From positions 1 through 64,000 of the forward strand of contig CALQCC020000018.1 in the NCBI GenBank assembly GCA_943328975.2: 64,000 bases of DNA, in the 5' to 3' direction. A model generated the notes under the pieces. That model did no database searches. It saw only the letters and a program-made list of their open reading frames with translations, and had not been told where the DNA came from. The DNA is from Bordetella parapertussis. Its GTDB lineage: Bacteria > Acidobacteriota > Terriglobia > Bryobacterales > Bryobacteraceae. Made by a program: the position numbers and the translations under genes. Shown here in pieces: positions 43,206-54,494 of this stretch; the stretch's first letter is position 1; each line of letters starts with the position of its first letter.

Positions 43206-44371
43206 AGTACGATCTCCGCGTCCACCGGCATGTTGTTTTTCAATTCATGCGCGGTGTTGTCCACTTCGATCTTCACGCGGTAGACCAGCTTCACGCGTTC
43301 TTCCTTGGTCTGGATCTGTTTCGGCGTGAACTCGGCTTCGGAGGAGATAAAGGAAATGCGGCCCGGGTATTTCTTTCCGGGGAAAGAATCGGTGCTCAAA
43401 GAAACGGTGCCGCCCAGATGGACGCGGCCCAGATCCGTCTCGTTGACGTAGGCGCGTAGCCACGGATGATCCAGATCTCCGATGCTGATGATGGTGGTGC
43501 CGGCGGCAACTACTTCTCCGGATTCAGCGGCCTTCAGCAGGATTACGCCGTCGATGGGCGCGACCAGCGTGGTATCCGCCAACTGCGCGTCCGTCATGCC
43601 CACCAGAGCCTTGTTGCGGTCGATTTCCGCACGCCGTCCGGTCAGTTCCTGCTCCTTGCGCTTGATCTCGATCCGATTCGCCTCCGCAGTGGCGATTGCC
43701 GCCTGCGCCCGAGCGACAGCCGCTCGCGCCGCCGTGATCTCTTCTTTACGCGGACCTTCTTGCACCAGCGCTAGACGCTGCTCGGATTGGCGGAGCAAGG
43801 CATTGGTGCTATCGACCTTGGTCTTCGCTTGATCGCGTTGCGAGGTCGAGATGTCTTCGCGGCTGTAGAGCGTCTGCGCGCGTTCCCACTCTGCTTTGGC
43901 GATATCGTTCCAGGCGTGGGCGTCGGTAACGGCGGCCTGCGCCTGCGCGATTTCCTGCGAGCGGCTTCCCGCTAGCAAGTCGTCCAGCCGAGCCTGCGCT
44001 TGGGCCAGTTCCGCCCGTCGCAGTGCTACGTCGCTTTCAATGGTCGCCTTCTGATACTCGATGGACGTTTGGAGCTGTTGATACTGGGACTGAGCGCCGC
44101 TGACAGAAGCCGCGTCTCGCGCCCGCTGCTGTTCCAGTTGCGAGGCCTCCAGCTTGGCGATCACTTGGCCCTTCTTGACCCACTCGCCTTCGCGCACCGT
44201 GAGCTCGGTCACCCGTCCGGCTGTCTTAAAGGACAAGTCGACCTGCGTCAGTTCCAGGTTTCCTGAGATCTGCAGCCGATTGCCGTTCGCGGCCACCTGC
44301 TGCTGGTTCCAATACCAATATCCACCGCCAGCGACGGCCAATAACAATAGAATCGGAAGACGTTTCTTCAT
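43202..44371 (-). CDS. HlyD/MFP-type periplasmic adaptor (YbhG-like)
   Basis: 389 residues anchored by an N-terminal membrane segment (about 5-22, LPILLLLAVAGGGYWYW). A first lipoyl half (GRVTELTVREGEWVKKGQVIAKLE, seen in part) is followed by long Ala/Gln/Arg-rich coiled-coil hairpins (about 85-260), the second lipoyl half (DGVILLKAAESGEVVAAG) and a beta-barrel domain. Such adaptors bridge the inner membrane ABC complex to an outer membrane channel. The adjacent tolC-like gene, overlapping by 4 bases, supplies that channel. Confidence 0.92.
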   Translation of the reverse strand: MKKRLPILLLLAVAGGGYWYWNQQQVAANGNRLQISGNLELTQVDLSFKTAGRVTELTVREGEWVKKGQVIAKLEASQLEQQRARDAASVSGAQSQYQQLQTSIEYQKATIESDVALRRAELAQAQARLDDLLAGSRSQEIAQAQAAVTDAHAWNDIAKAEWERAQTLYSREDISTSQRDQAKTKVDSTNALLRQSEQRLALVQEGPRKEEITAARAAVARAQAAIATAEANRIEIKRKEQELTGRRAEIDRNKALVGMTDAQLADTTLVAPIDGVILLKAAESGEVVAAGTTIISIGDLDHPWLRAYVNETDLGRVHLGGTVSLSTDSFPGKKYPGRISFISSEAEFTPKQIQTKEERVKLVYRVKIEVDNTAHELKNNMPVDAEIVL

Positions 44372-45681
44372 GGTTTTACGAACTCCTGAATGTGTCCTGT
44401 CGCCACGGCCAAGTCGAGCCGGGCAACGTTGTAACTGTAAAGCGCAAGAATCTGGTTGTCGCGAGCGCGATCCAACCGAGCCTGCGCGTTGGTGATTTCG
44501 AGCGGGATGCCGACGCCGGCTTGGTAGCGTCTCTGCGCCTGTTCTACTTCGTTCTGCGCCAGAGCCAAGCCCTCCCGTGCGGTGGTTACCTGTGATTCGG
44601 CTGAGCGGATGCTGTCCATCGCCAGCCGGACTTCCAGCTCCACCTGCTGTTCCAGATCGCGGGTCCGAAGCTGTTCGGCCCGTAGTTGGGTATTACTCTC
44701 CAGCCGCCGAGCGCTGCGCCGGCCGCCGTCGAACAAAGGAATGGAGACCGAAACTCCAACGGTGCGTGTGCGCGCCAGTCCGATGGCAGGCTGCCCAATG
44801 CCGCCGTAATCCCCGAACGTGGAAACGGTGGGCAAACGTTCCGCCTCAACCGCGGAAGTGTTCATGCGAGCGACTGTTTCCCGCTGTTTCTGGGCCCGTA
44901 ATTCCAACCTGGATTCGTGAGCGCGCGTGAGTGCCGCCTCTGCGCTGCCCAGATCCGCGGGGGAGTAACTCAGCTTATCGACCAACTGGACCGGCATGGA
45001 AAGATCCAATCCCATCGCCCGCAGCAACTGCAGCCCCGCGCGATTGCGTTCGTTCCGCACAACGATTAAGCGGCCATCGTCGTTCGCCAATTGGACCTGC
45101 GCTCGGGTGACCTCGATGCCAGTCCCCGTACCCGCGTCCTTTTGCGATTTCGCCAAATCCACCAGCGCCCGGGACAAATCCACATTGGCCTGCGCGGCTT
45201 CGAGTGCCGCATCCGCGCGCAACGTTGCCAGATAGGCCCGCGCAACTTGGTCGGTGACCTGAGTCTTGGTGACTTCGAGGTCCGCCTTGCTGGTATCGAC
45301 TCCAGCCTGCACTGCACGGTAGCGGCGTAGGTTGGCGAAATCGAGCACCGTCCATCGCGCCGTGGGGCGGATGTCCACTACCGAGAACGGGCCCACCACG
45401 TTGGGAAGTGTGAATCCCGGCACGCTGATGTTGAAGCCGAAGGTTCGCAGATTCACCGTCTGATTGCGCGCCTGGAAGGTGCCGTCCACCGTGGGTAGCA
45501 AGGTCGACTTGGCCTGCAGGACCTGGTTCTCCGCACGGACGATGGATTGCTCCGCCAGCGCGATCTTGAGGCTGCCCTCCGGACTGGTGGCGATATCCAC
45601 GGCTCGGGCCAAGCTCAGTTGCAGCGTCGTTTGCGCGAACGCTGCCGCTGAAAACACAAAACTGAGGAACACGTTTCGCAT
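44368..45681 (-). CDS. TolC family outer membrane efflux channel
   Basis: 437 residues with a signal peptide (MRNVFLSFVFSAAAFAQ) and the internal twofold repeat of TolC proteins: LARAVDIATSPEGSLKIALAEQSI at the start of repeat one and the AQKQRETVARMNTSAVEAERLP region at the start of repeat two, both helix rich. It forms the trimeric channel-tunnel used by the HlyD-ABC assembly encoded downstream. E. coli ybhGFSR has no dedicated channel gene and relies on TolC, so this dedicated copy is an addition. It starts 5 bases after the regulator's stop. Confidence 0.92.
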   Translation of the reverse strand: MRNVFLSFVFSAAAFAQTTLQLSLARAVDIATSPEGSLKIALAEQSIVRAENQVLQAKSTLLPTVDGTFQARNQTVNLRTFGFNISVPGFTLPNVVGPFSVVDIRPTARWTVLDFANLRRYRAVQAGVDTSKADLEVTKTQVTDQVARAYLATLRADAALEAAQANVDLSRALVDLAKSQKDAGTGTGIEVTRAQVQLANDDGRLIVVRNERNRAGLQLLRAMGLDLSMPVQLVDKLSYSPADLGSAEAALTRAHESRLELRAQKQRETVARMNTSAVEAERLPTVSTFGDYGGIGQPAIGLARTRTVGVSVSIPLFDGGRRSARRLESNTQLRAEQLRTRDLEQQVELEVRLAMDSIRSAESQVTTAREGLALAQNEVEQAQRRYQAGVGIPLEITNAQARLDRARDNQILALYSYNVARLDLAVATGHIQEFVKP

Positions 45682-45686
45682 AGGGG

Positions 45687-46301
45687 TTAAGTTGTATTGG
45701 ATGCCGGGGTATGGAACCCGGCGGCAAGAAATTGTACGGTGCGCCGCAATAACGCCTCGCGGTCGTCAATGCTGCAAAGGCCATTGGTGATGCGGGGAAT
45801 GAGGTGGCCCCACAAAAGGGTGTGCGTCATCACGCCCACCGAAAACTGCATCCGCCAGAAAATATCGACCATCGGCAAACCGGGCAAGGCCTCGCTGAGG
45901 GCTGTGGAAAAACGGAGCGCAACGGGTGCCAGATGGACGTTGAATAGGCGGTCGACAAACATGTCCGGGTTCGACATGACGCGGCCCATGAGCGGAATCA
46001 GGGACTGAATCCGAATCTCAAAAATCGGCCGCAGGAAGGCGTCGAGGATCTTTTCCACGGTAGGATTCGGGCCTGCCGCATCCAGCATTTCGAGCCGACG
46101 AGCGTTCACCGGCTCAATTCTGCGCGCGATCACGGCGTCGATCAGGGCGTCCTTGGAGTGAAAATGATAGTTGACGGCCGCAAGATTCACGGCGGCGTCG
46201 GTTGTGATGTCACGTAAAGAAACAGACTCGAAGCCATTCATTCCGAACAGTTTCTCTGCCGTGTCCAGGATTCGACCTTTGGTGCCTGTACGTTCACTCA
46301 T
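45687..46301 (-). CDS. TetR family repressor of the efflux operon (CecR-like)
   Basis: 204 residues. The N-terminal helix-turn-helix is at about 9-55 (RILDTAEKLFGMNGFESVSLR, seen in part, then AAVNYHFHSKDALIDAVIARR); the C-terminal ligand domain has the RPIFEIRI and PNPTVEKILDAFL features of the CecR (YbiH) subfamily. As the first gene of the seven-gene operon it most likely represses itself and the pump, through the inverted repeat at 46317-46332. Inducer unknown; for CecR-type systems antibiotics or related small molecules are reported. Start ATG is the only good one, 12 bases after the -10 box. Confidence 0.92.
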   Translation of the reverse strand: MSERTGTKGRILDTAEKLFGMNGFESVSLRDITTDAAVNLAAVNYHFHSKDALIDAVIARRIEPVNARRLEMLDAAGPNPTVEKILDAFLRPIFEIRIQSLIPLMGRVMSNPDMFVDRLFNVHLAPVALRFSTALSEALPGLPMVDIFWRMQFSVGVMTHTLLWGHLIPRITNGLCSIDDREALLRRTVQFLAAGFHTPASNTT

Positions 46302-46313
46302 ACGAACGTTTTA

Positions 46314-46342
46314 ATCATACAATTGAATGTATCCTCCGTCAA
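46314..46342 (-). promoter_or_regulatory. Promoter TTGACG-17-TATGAT of the TetR-efflux operon
   Basis: On the minus strand TTGACG (46342-46337) and TATGAT (46319-46314) are separated by exactly 17 bases, the best sigma70-like promoter in the window. Transcription would start about 5-6 bases before the ATG at 46301. Confidence 0.7.
46317..46332. promoter_or_regulatory. Candidate TetR operator ATACA-N6-TGTAT
   Basis: A perfect 5-bp inverted repeat with a 6-base centre (ATTGAA) covers the spacer between the -35 and -10 boxes and half of the -10, where repressor binding would block RNA polymerase. A second inverted repeat, ACGTTC-N8-GAACGT (46290-46309), spans the tetR start codon. Confidence 0.6.
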
Positions 46343-46356
46343 GAGAACTGTTTGGC

Positions 46357-47979
46357 ATGAAACTTCCACCGCGCCCTGTACGTCGGATCTCCATGGTCTT
46401 TTTGCGTCTCGCAGCCGCCGGGCTGATGGTGGCATCCGCGTGGGCGCAGGAGCCGCCCGCCCCCACCTTCCGGGCGAGCACCCGGCTGGTCCAGGTGGAC
46501 GTCGTAGTGAAGTCCAAGGACGCCCCTGTGGGCGGCCTCACCAAGGACGACTTCCAGGTCTCCGACAACGGTAAGCTGCAGCAGATCGCTGTCTTCAGCG
46601 TGCGCGAGGTCAACGTAACGCCGCCGGTCGCCGTGCCACTGCCTGCGGGCGTGGTGACGAACCGTCCCCAGTATCGTGGCGTGGAGCCAGTGTCCGCCAC
46701 CGTGGTTCTTATCGACGCCCAGAACACACAGCCCGAAGACCAAGGTTACGCACGCTTGCAAGCTCTGAAGTATTTGGACCGGGCCTCCCGGCGGGAACTG
46801 GTCGCGGTGTACGCGCTGGACACGACGCTCAAGGTCCTGCAAGGGTTCACCGAAGACCGCGCGGCTCTGCGGGCGTCGATCGACAAGTACAAGATGACGC
46901 AGTCGCTGAACATGCAGGACGGTACCCCTGGATCACCGGGTCTGCTGACTGGCCTCACTGGCAACGGGGCAAACGCGATGCGAGCGATGAACTTCCAGCG
47001 GCAGGCCGACATCACTTCCGCCGCCTTTGAATCCATCGCCCGACACCTGTCAGGACTACCGGGCCGCAAGAAGTTCATCTGGATCACCGCTGCCCCACCG
47101 CTCACCTTCACGCAGGAGAACGAGCGCAACGGTGCCACCATGAGAGAATTTACCAACCTGAGTCCGCAACTCTTTGCACCCCTGCGACTGATGAACGATG
47201 CCAATGTCGCCATCTATCCGCTCGACCCGCGCGGTGTCTTGCCGTACCATACTCCGGGGCTGAACGACCCTGGCCTACCCACGATGATCCAACTTGCCGA
47301 GATGACGGGGGGCAAGGCGTTCTATAACGACAACGACTTGGCTTCGGAGATCGAGGCCGCCATCGCCGACACCGACCTCACCTACACGCTCGGCTTTTAC
47401 CCAACCGAGGAAGGAGTTGACGGTAGTCTTCATTCCATCTCGGTAAAAGTGAATCGCAGCGGAGCGGACGCACGCTATCGCAGGTCTTATACAGCCGAGA
47501 CGGTCACCAAGCCGCTCACAGAGAAGTTTCGTAAAGCGACGCTAAGTGCTTGGGTGAACCAGCCGCTGGATTCGACCGAGATCCCCCTTCAAGCCGCCGC
47601 CGTGCCGACGATCAACAAGCCCGGATATTACGACGTCGAAGTAGGCATCGATCCGTCGTCGCTGAAGCTCGAACAAAAGGACGGTAGCTTTGTCGGCAGC
47701 TTTGAAGTTGCCATCGTGCCTGACGTTGAGAATAGCCCCAAAGGCCTGCACCAGACGATCAAAGTGAATCTTACGCAGGAGCGTTTACTCAAGGCGCTCC
47801 AAACCGGCATCGTGGTGATCAATCAGATTCGCGTCATCAACAACAAAGGCAAGCTGCTCGCCAATCAACTGCACTTGGTGGTGATGGATCAGGCGACAGG
47901 CAAGACCGGCTCCGTGCGGATTCCGCTCTGTGGGGCAGGCTCCCAGCCTGCAAACCGGTTCATAACCGGCTCCTGCTGA
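46357..47979 (+). CDS. Acidobacterial VWFA-related exported protein, degenerate MIDAS
   Basis: 540 residues. Signal peptide to about residue 32 (LRLAAAGLMVASAWAQ). A first beta-domain (STRLVQVDVVVKSKD, then VGGLTKDDFQVSDNGKLQ) is followed by the VWFA-type domain (about 115-340). Where the metal-ion site DxSxS should be, the strand reads VVLIDAQNTQ, so the metal site is probably lost, unlike in the two VWFA proteins at 51.4-53.4 kb. The last 16 codons lie inside the cloverleaf repeat (from 47930), ending GAGSQPANRFITGSC, so the native C-terminus was probably replaced by repeat insertion. Divergent from the TetR gene. Function unknown. Confidence 0.75.
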   Translation: MKLPPRPVRRISMVFLRLAAAGLMVASAWAQEPPAPTFRASTRLVQVDVVVKSKDAPVGGLTKDDFQVSDNGKLQQIAVFSVREVNVTPPVAVPLPAGVVTNRPQYRGVEPVSATVVLIDAQNTQPEDQGYARLQALKYLDRASRRELVAVYALDTTLKVLQGFTEDRAALRASIDKYKMTQSLNMQDGTPGSPGLLTGLTGNGANAMRAMNFQRQADITSAAFESIARHLSGLPGRKKFIWITAAPPLTFTQENERNGATMREFTNLSPQLFAPLRLMNDANVAIYPLDPRGVLPYHTPGLNDPGLPTMIQLAEMTGGKAFYNDNDLASEIEAAIADTDLTYTLGFYPTEEGVDGSLHSISVKVNRSGADARYRRSYTAETVTKPLTEKFRKATLSAWVNQPLDSTEIPLQAAAVPTINKPGYYDVEVGIDPSSLKLEQKDGSFVGSFEVAIVPDVENSPKGLHQTIKVNLTQERLLKALQTGIVVINQIRVINNKGKLLANQLHLVVMDQATGKTGSVRIPLCGAGSQPANRFITGSC

Positions 47980-48019
47980 ATTGCAAACGCCCAGCGACGG
48001 CTACGAGCCGCCGAGCAGC

Positions 48020-48036
<17 letters not shown>
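47930..48036. repeat. Cloverleaf palindromic repeat, 107 bp, four hairpins in a 9-bp outer stem
   Basis: The outer stem is GTGGGGCAG (47930-47938) with CTGCCCCAC (48028-48036). Inside are GCAGGCT-CCC-AGCCTGC (47935-47951), CCGGTT-CAT-AACCGG (47955-47969), CGGCT-ACG-AGCCG (47998-48010) and GCAGCTT-ACG-AAGCTGC (48015-48031), all perfect stems with 3-base loops. The outer stem shares bases with the first and last hairpins, so alternative folds exist. It holds the stop codons of both convergent genes (VWFA TGA 47977-47979; kdsA 48020-48022). It may act as a bidirectional terminator and looks like a REP-type mobile repeat. Confidence 0.8.
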
Positions 48037-51310
<3,274 letters not shown>

Positions 51311-51383
51311 ACCCGGACTGTTCCAGCCAAGCGCGCCAGCTACAAAAAAGTGGAAGGCGAATATGAGGATTGGAACAGGTTGT

Positions 51384-51389
51384 TATACT
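51384..51389 (+). promoter_or_regulatory. Extended -10 box (TGtTATACT) before the VWFA cluster
   Basis: TATACT with an upstream TG. It ends 9 bases before an in-frame GTG at 51399, or 27 bases before the ATG at 51417. If the window-wide leaderless spacing holds, 51399 is the real start. Confidence 0.4.
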
Positions 51390-51416
51390 GAAGCCAGGGT
51401 GCCGGGACCCTCATAC

Positions 51417-52421
51417 ATGATGCGATTTGCCGCGGTGGTCGCCTTGACGCTGTTCGCACTCTCTTCGCCGGTTGGGGCGCAGGGACAGAAACCAAGTGTG
51501 CCTGCGACTGGCACGACAATCGTTCCGCGCGTGCGGCCGCCTGCCGCAGACGACGCGGAGTCCATTCTGGATCGCCGGGCTGATCTCCGTATCGACACTA
51601 CTGAAGTCCGCATTCCTGTATCCGTGACGCATCAGCAATCCGGGAAAGTGGTGACTGGCCTCGAAGTCATCAATTTCGAACTCTTTGAAGACAAGGTCAA
51701 GCAGGAGATCCTGTCGTTTACGGCGGAAGACGCTCCGGTGTCTGTGGGCGTAGTATTCGACGCCAGCGGCAGCATGGGGACCAAGCTTTCCAAGTCTCGC
51801 CAGGCCGTATCGCAGTTCGTTCGCACCGCAAATCCGGAAGACGAGTTCTTCCTGGTGCAGTTCAACGATCGACCGGCGTTGACCGTGCCATTTACCGCAG
51901 AGACGGAGGAAATCCTCAATCGTCTCGCGTTTGTGCAGTCGAAGGGAGCGACGGCCCTGCTCGACGGCGTTTACATGGCCATGAACGAAATGAAAAAAGC
52001 GCGTAACGCACGCAAGGCCATCCTGATCATCTCTGATGGAGGGGATAACTCCAGCCGATACACCGAATCAGAAGTCAAGAATGCGGTGCGCGAGGCAGAC
52101 GTCCAGATCTACGCGATCGGCATTTTTGAGCCAAATGGGATGGGCAACACGCAGGAAGAACGAATGGGCCCTGGTTTGCTCGGAGAATTGACAGAGCAGA
52201 CGGGCGGTCGGCATTTCGCGATTCAGAATTTGGGCGAATTGCCGGACGTGGCGGAAAAGATTGGACTCGAATTGCGTAACGAATATGTGCTCGGGTATCG
52301 TCCAAAGAATGAGTCCCGAGATGGAAAATATCGCAAGGTGGAAGTGAAATTGGTAAAGGTTGAAAAATTGCCGCGTTTGAAGAGCCGTGCCCGGGGTGGA
52401 TACTATGCGCCAGCTCAGTAA
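51417..52421 (+). CDS. VWFA domain exported protein with intact MIDAS (first of tandem pair)
   Basis: 334 residues with a signal peptide (MMRFAAVVALTLFALSSPVGAQ). Residues about 60-115 form a beta-domain (TTEVRIPVSVTHQQSGKVV, then NFELFEDKVKQEILSF), then a VWFA domain with complete metal site DASGS in VGVVFDASGSM (about 119), a TALLDG Thr site and IIISDGGDN-like Asp (LIISDGGDNSS). The C-terminal NEYVLGYRPKNESRDGKYRK segment recurs in acidobacterial VWFA proteins. Function unknown; binding of a protein partner outside the cytoplasm is likely. GTG at 51399 is an alternative start. It overlaps the next gene by 17 bases. Confidence 0.82.
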   Translation: MMRFAAVVALTLFALSSPVGAQGQKPSVPATGTTIVPRVRPPAADDAESILDRRADLRIDTTEVRIPVSVTHQQSGKVVTGLEVINFELFEDKVKQEILSFTAEDAPVSVGVVFDASGSMGTKLSKSRQAVSQFVRTANPEDEFFLVQFNDRPALTVPFTAETEEILNRLAFVQSKGATALLDGVYMAMNEMKKARNARKAILIISDGGDNSSRYTESEVKNAVREADVQIYAIGIFEPNGMGNTQEERMGPGLLGELTEQTGGRHFAIQNLGELPDVAEKIGLELRNEYVLGYRPKNESRDGKYRKVEVKLVKVEKLPRLKSRARGGYYAPAQ

Positions 52422-53418
52422 GTGGATGCTGCTCGCCAGCGTGACGCTGGGAAGCGCGGTTGCGCAGATTCTTCCGCCGCCCCCGCCTGAGCCGGAACCC
52501 GCAGACGCCGCTGCTACCTTTACGGCGGACACCAAGGAAGTGACGCTCTACGTCAGCGTCCTGGATCGCGACGGGAAGATGATCCCGGATATTTCGCGCT
52601 CGAACTTCAAGGTGACCGAGAACGCCATTGAGCAGGAACTGAAACTCTTCCGGCGGGAAGACGTGCCCGTTTCGATGTGTTTGGTGATCGATAGCAGCGG
52701 CAGCATGAAGGACAAATACACGCGCGTGATTGCCGCCGTTGTTGCGTTGATCCGGGCGTCGAACAAAGACGATGAGATTTGCGTCGTCAACTTCAATGAC
52801 CTCTATTACAAAGACCAGGCATTTACGAACGACGTAGCAAAGCTGGAAGAAGTATTGCAGCGCATTGACAACCACGGCGGTACCGCCATGCGCGATGCGT
52901 TGAGCGCCACCGTCGATTACGTAAAGGCCGAAGGCAAGCGGGACAAAAAGGTCATCGTCCTGGTGAGCGACGGGAACGATAATTCCAGTTCTAAGACAAC
53001 GCTGGAGGATCTCTTAAAGACCGTCCGTGACGCCGAGGTTCTCGTTTACTCCATCGGACTGCTGAGTGAAGAGGAACGCGGCGAGGCTCGCAAGGCCAAG
53101 CGCGCGCTGGATAATCTGGCGGAAGTCTCGGGAGGCTTCGCTTACTATCCCAAGGATCTCGCCGAGGTGGAGACGATCACGCCACAGATCGCGCACGAGA
53201 TTCGCAACCAATACATTCTCGCGTACACGCCGAGCGGACCGTTGGATGGGTCGTACCGGCGTCTTAAAGTGGAAGTGAAGGGTGTCCGGAGTGCCACGGT
53301 GCGACATCGTGCCGGGTATTACGCGAAGGAGGCGGCACAGGCCGCTCCCAAGCCTGCTGCTGCGGCGCCCAAGACTCCCGTTGCCGCCCCCGCGAAGCCT
53401 GCCAATACCAAACAATGA
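52405..53418 (+). CDS. VWFA domain exported protein with intact MIDAS (second of tandem pair)
   Basis: 337 residues, signal peptide to about residue 19 (WMLLASVTLGSAVAQ), then a proline-rich linker. Domain order equals the upstream gene: TKEVTLYVSVLDRDGKMIPDI, NFKVTENAIEQELKLF, VWFA domain with DSSGS in CLVIDSSGSM, GGTAMRDAL, VSDGNDNSSS, and NQYILAYTPSGPLDGSYRRL, so the two genes are a tandem duplication. The C-terminal 25 residues are an Ala/Pro/Lys tail of low complexity. Start 52405 is taken because 52387 would add residues before the signal. Overlaps the 68-residue gene by ATGA. Confidence 0.82.
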   Translation: MRQLSKWMLLASVTLGSAVAQILPPPPPEPEPADAAATFTADTKEVTLYVSVLDRDGKMIPDISRSNFKVTENAIEQELKLFRREDVPVSMCLVIDSSGSMKDKYTRVIAAVVALIRASNKDDEICVVNFNDLYYKDQAFTNDVAKLEEVLQRIDNHGGTAMRDALSATVDYVKAEGKRDKKVIVLVSDGNDNSSSKTTLEDLLKTVRDAEVLVYSIGLLSEEERGEARKAKRALDNLAEVSGGFAYYPKDLAEVETITPQIAHEIRNQYILAYTPSGPLDGSYRRLKVEVKGVRSATVRHRAGYYAKEAAQAAPKPAAAAPKTPVAAPAKPANTKQ

Positions 53419-53621
53419 TCGGCTTCCTGTGGCGTTCCGTGGCCGGGCACCGCTTGCAGCCCTGGCGCAGTCCATACCTTCGCTGGCGCATCGAAACCTA
53501 CTGGGGGTTGCACGCCGATGAAATTACGCCGGCGCAATTCCGTCAGTTTGTCTGGGAACATCGAACGGAATTGATCCGTTTCCTCAAATGGGCGCACCGT
53601 ATGGAGCAGGCTCATTCGTGA
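53415..53621 (+). CDS. Small hypothetical protein (68 residues)
   Basis: The reading frame starts in the stop codon of the VWFA gene (ATGA) and ends in the start codon of the VOC gene (GTGA), so both junctions support translation. It is rich in Trp, Arg and His (MIGFLWRSVAGHRLQPWRSP at the start) with an acidic middle (ITPAQFRQFVWEHRTELIRF) that could form a helix. No signal peptide and no family was recognised. Confidence 0.6.
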   Translation: MIGFLWRSVAGHRLQPWRSPYLRWRIETYWGLHADEITPAQFRQFVWEHRTELIRFLKWAHRMEQAHS

Positions 53622-54451
53622 CGCCCTTGCTGGGGCTCCACCACGTCACCGCGTTGGCGGGCGACGGGCAAACTAATATCGACTACTACACGCGGGCGGT
53701 CGGCCTGCGCTTAGTCAAGCGCACGGTGAACTACGACGATCCGGCCTCGCATCACTTCTACTACGCGGACGCCGCGGGAACGCCGGGGAGCGTTCTGACC
53801 TTCTTCCCCTGGGGTCATGTGCGCGTGCCGCGCAAGGGCTCGGGACAAGCGGTCGCGGTGGCGTTCACGGCGTCGACCGTGGATGCAAGGCTCACCCGCT
53901 TCGGTCGGCCAATTCAAACAGTGATCGATCCAGATGGAATGACGCTGGAGTTCGTCGCGGACGTCATCCCACAACGCCTCCATTCGGTGACCGTATGTGT
54001 CTCGGAACTTGAAAGCGCCGAGCGTTTCTTTGCAGAGACGCTCAGTCTGCCGCGCGTAGGACAGGAAGACAACCGGATCCGGTTCGCCATCGGCGAGACG
54101 CAGTTCGTCGACCTCCTTCACGAACCGGCCGCTGTGCCTGGCAAGATGGGAGCGGGCAGCATCCACCACGTTGCCTTACGCGCCGGGGCTGAGGCCGAGC
54201 TCTCCGCATGGCGCGAACACTTGATGGCCGCTGGGCTTCGCGTGAGCCCCGTCAAAGATCGCACCTACTTTCATTCGATCTACTTCCGATGCGCCGGGAA
54301 TGCCCTCTTTGAGATCGCGACTGATGGTCCAGGTTTCACCATTGACGAAGCGCCCTCCGAACTTGGCCGACGGCTTTGCTTGCCTCCGTGGCTGGAACAG
54401 CATCGAGCTGAAATTGAAGGGCGACTCTCACCGGTCCACACCGGCGTCTAG
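53618..54451 (+). CDS. Glyoxalase/VOC family protein (MhqO-like ring-cleaving dioxygenase type)
   Basis: 277 residues with two VOC modules: residues about 4-110 (LLGLHHVTALAGDGQTNIDYY, seen in part, TRAVGLRLVKRTVNYDD, FYYADAAGTPGSVLTFFPW) and about 125-270 (HSVTVCVSELESAERFF, IHHVALRAG, YFHSIYFR). The first block is characteristic of MhqO/MhqE-type proteins acting on hydroquinones or catechols, but substrate is unproven and these are about 310 residues. Possible metal ligands are the His in LHHVT and IHHVA and the Glu in LFEIATDG. GTG start within the preceding stop (GTGA). Confidence 0.78.
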   Translation: MTPLLGLHHVTALAGDGQTNIDYYTRAVGLRLVKRTVNYDDPASHHFYYADAAGTPGSVLTFFPWGHVRVPRKGSGQAVAVAFTASTVDARLTRFGRPIQTVIDPDGMTLEFVADVIPQRLHSVTVCVSELESAERFFAETLSLPRVGQEDNRIRFAIGETQFVDLLHEPAAVPGKMGAGSIHHVALRAGAEAELSAWREHLMAAGLRVSPVKDRTYFHSIYFRCAGNALFEIATDGPGFTIDEAPSELGRRLCLPPWLEQHRAEIEGRLSPVHTGV

Positions 54452-54494
54452 TTTCTTAGTGCGATAATCATAAACCTCATCAGAGGGGGCGTAT

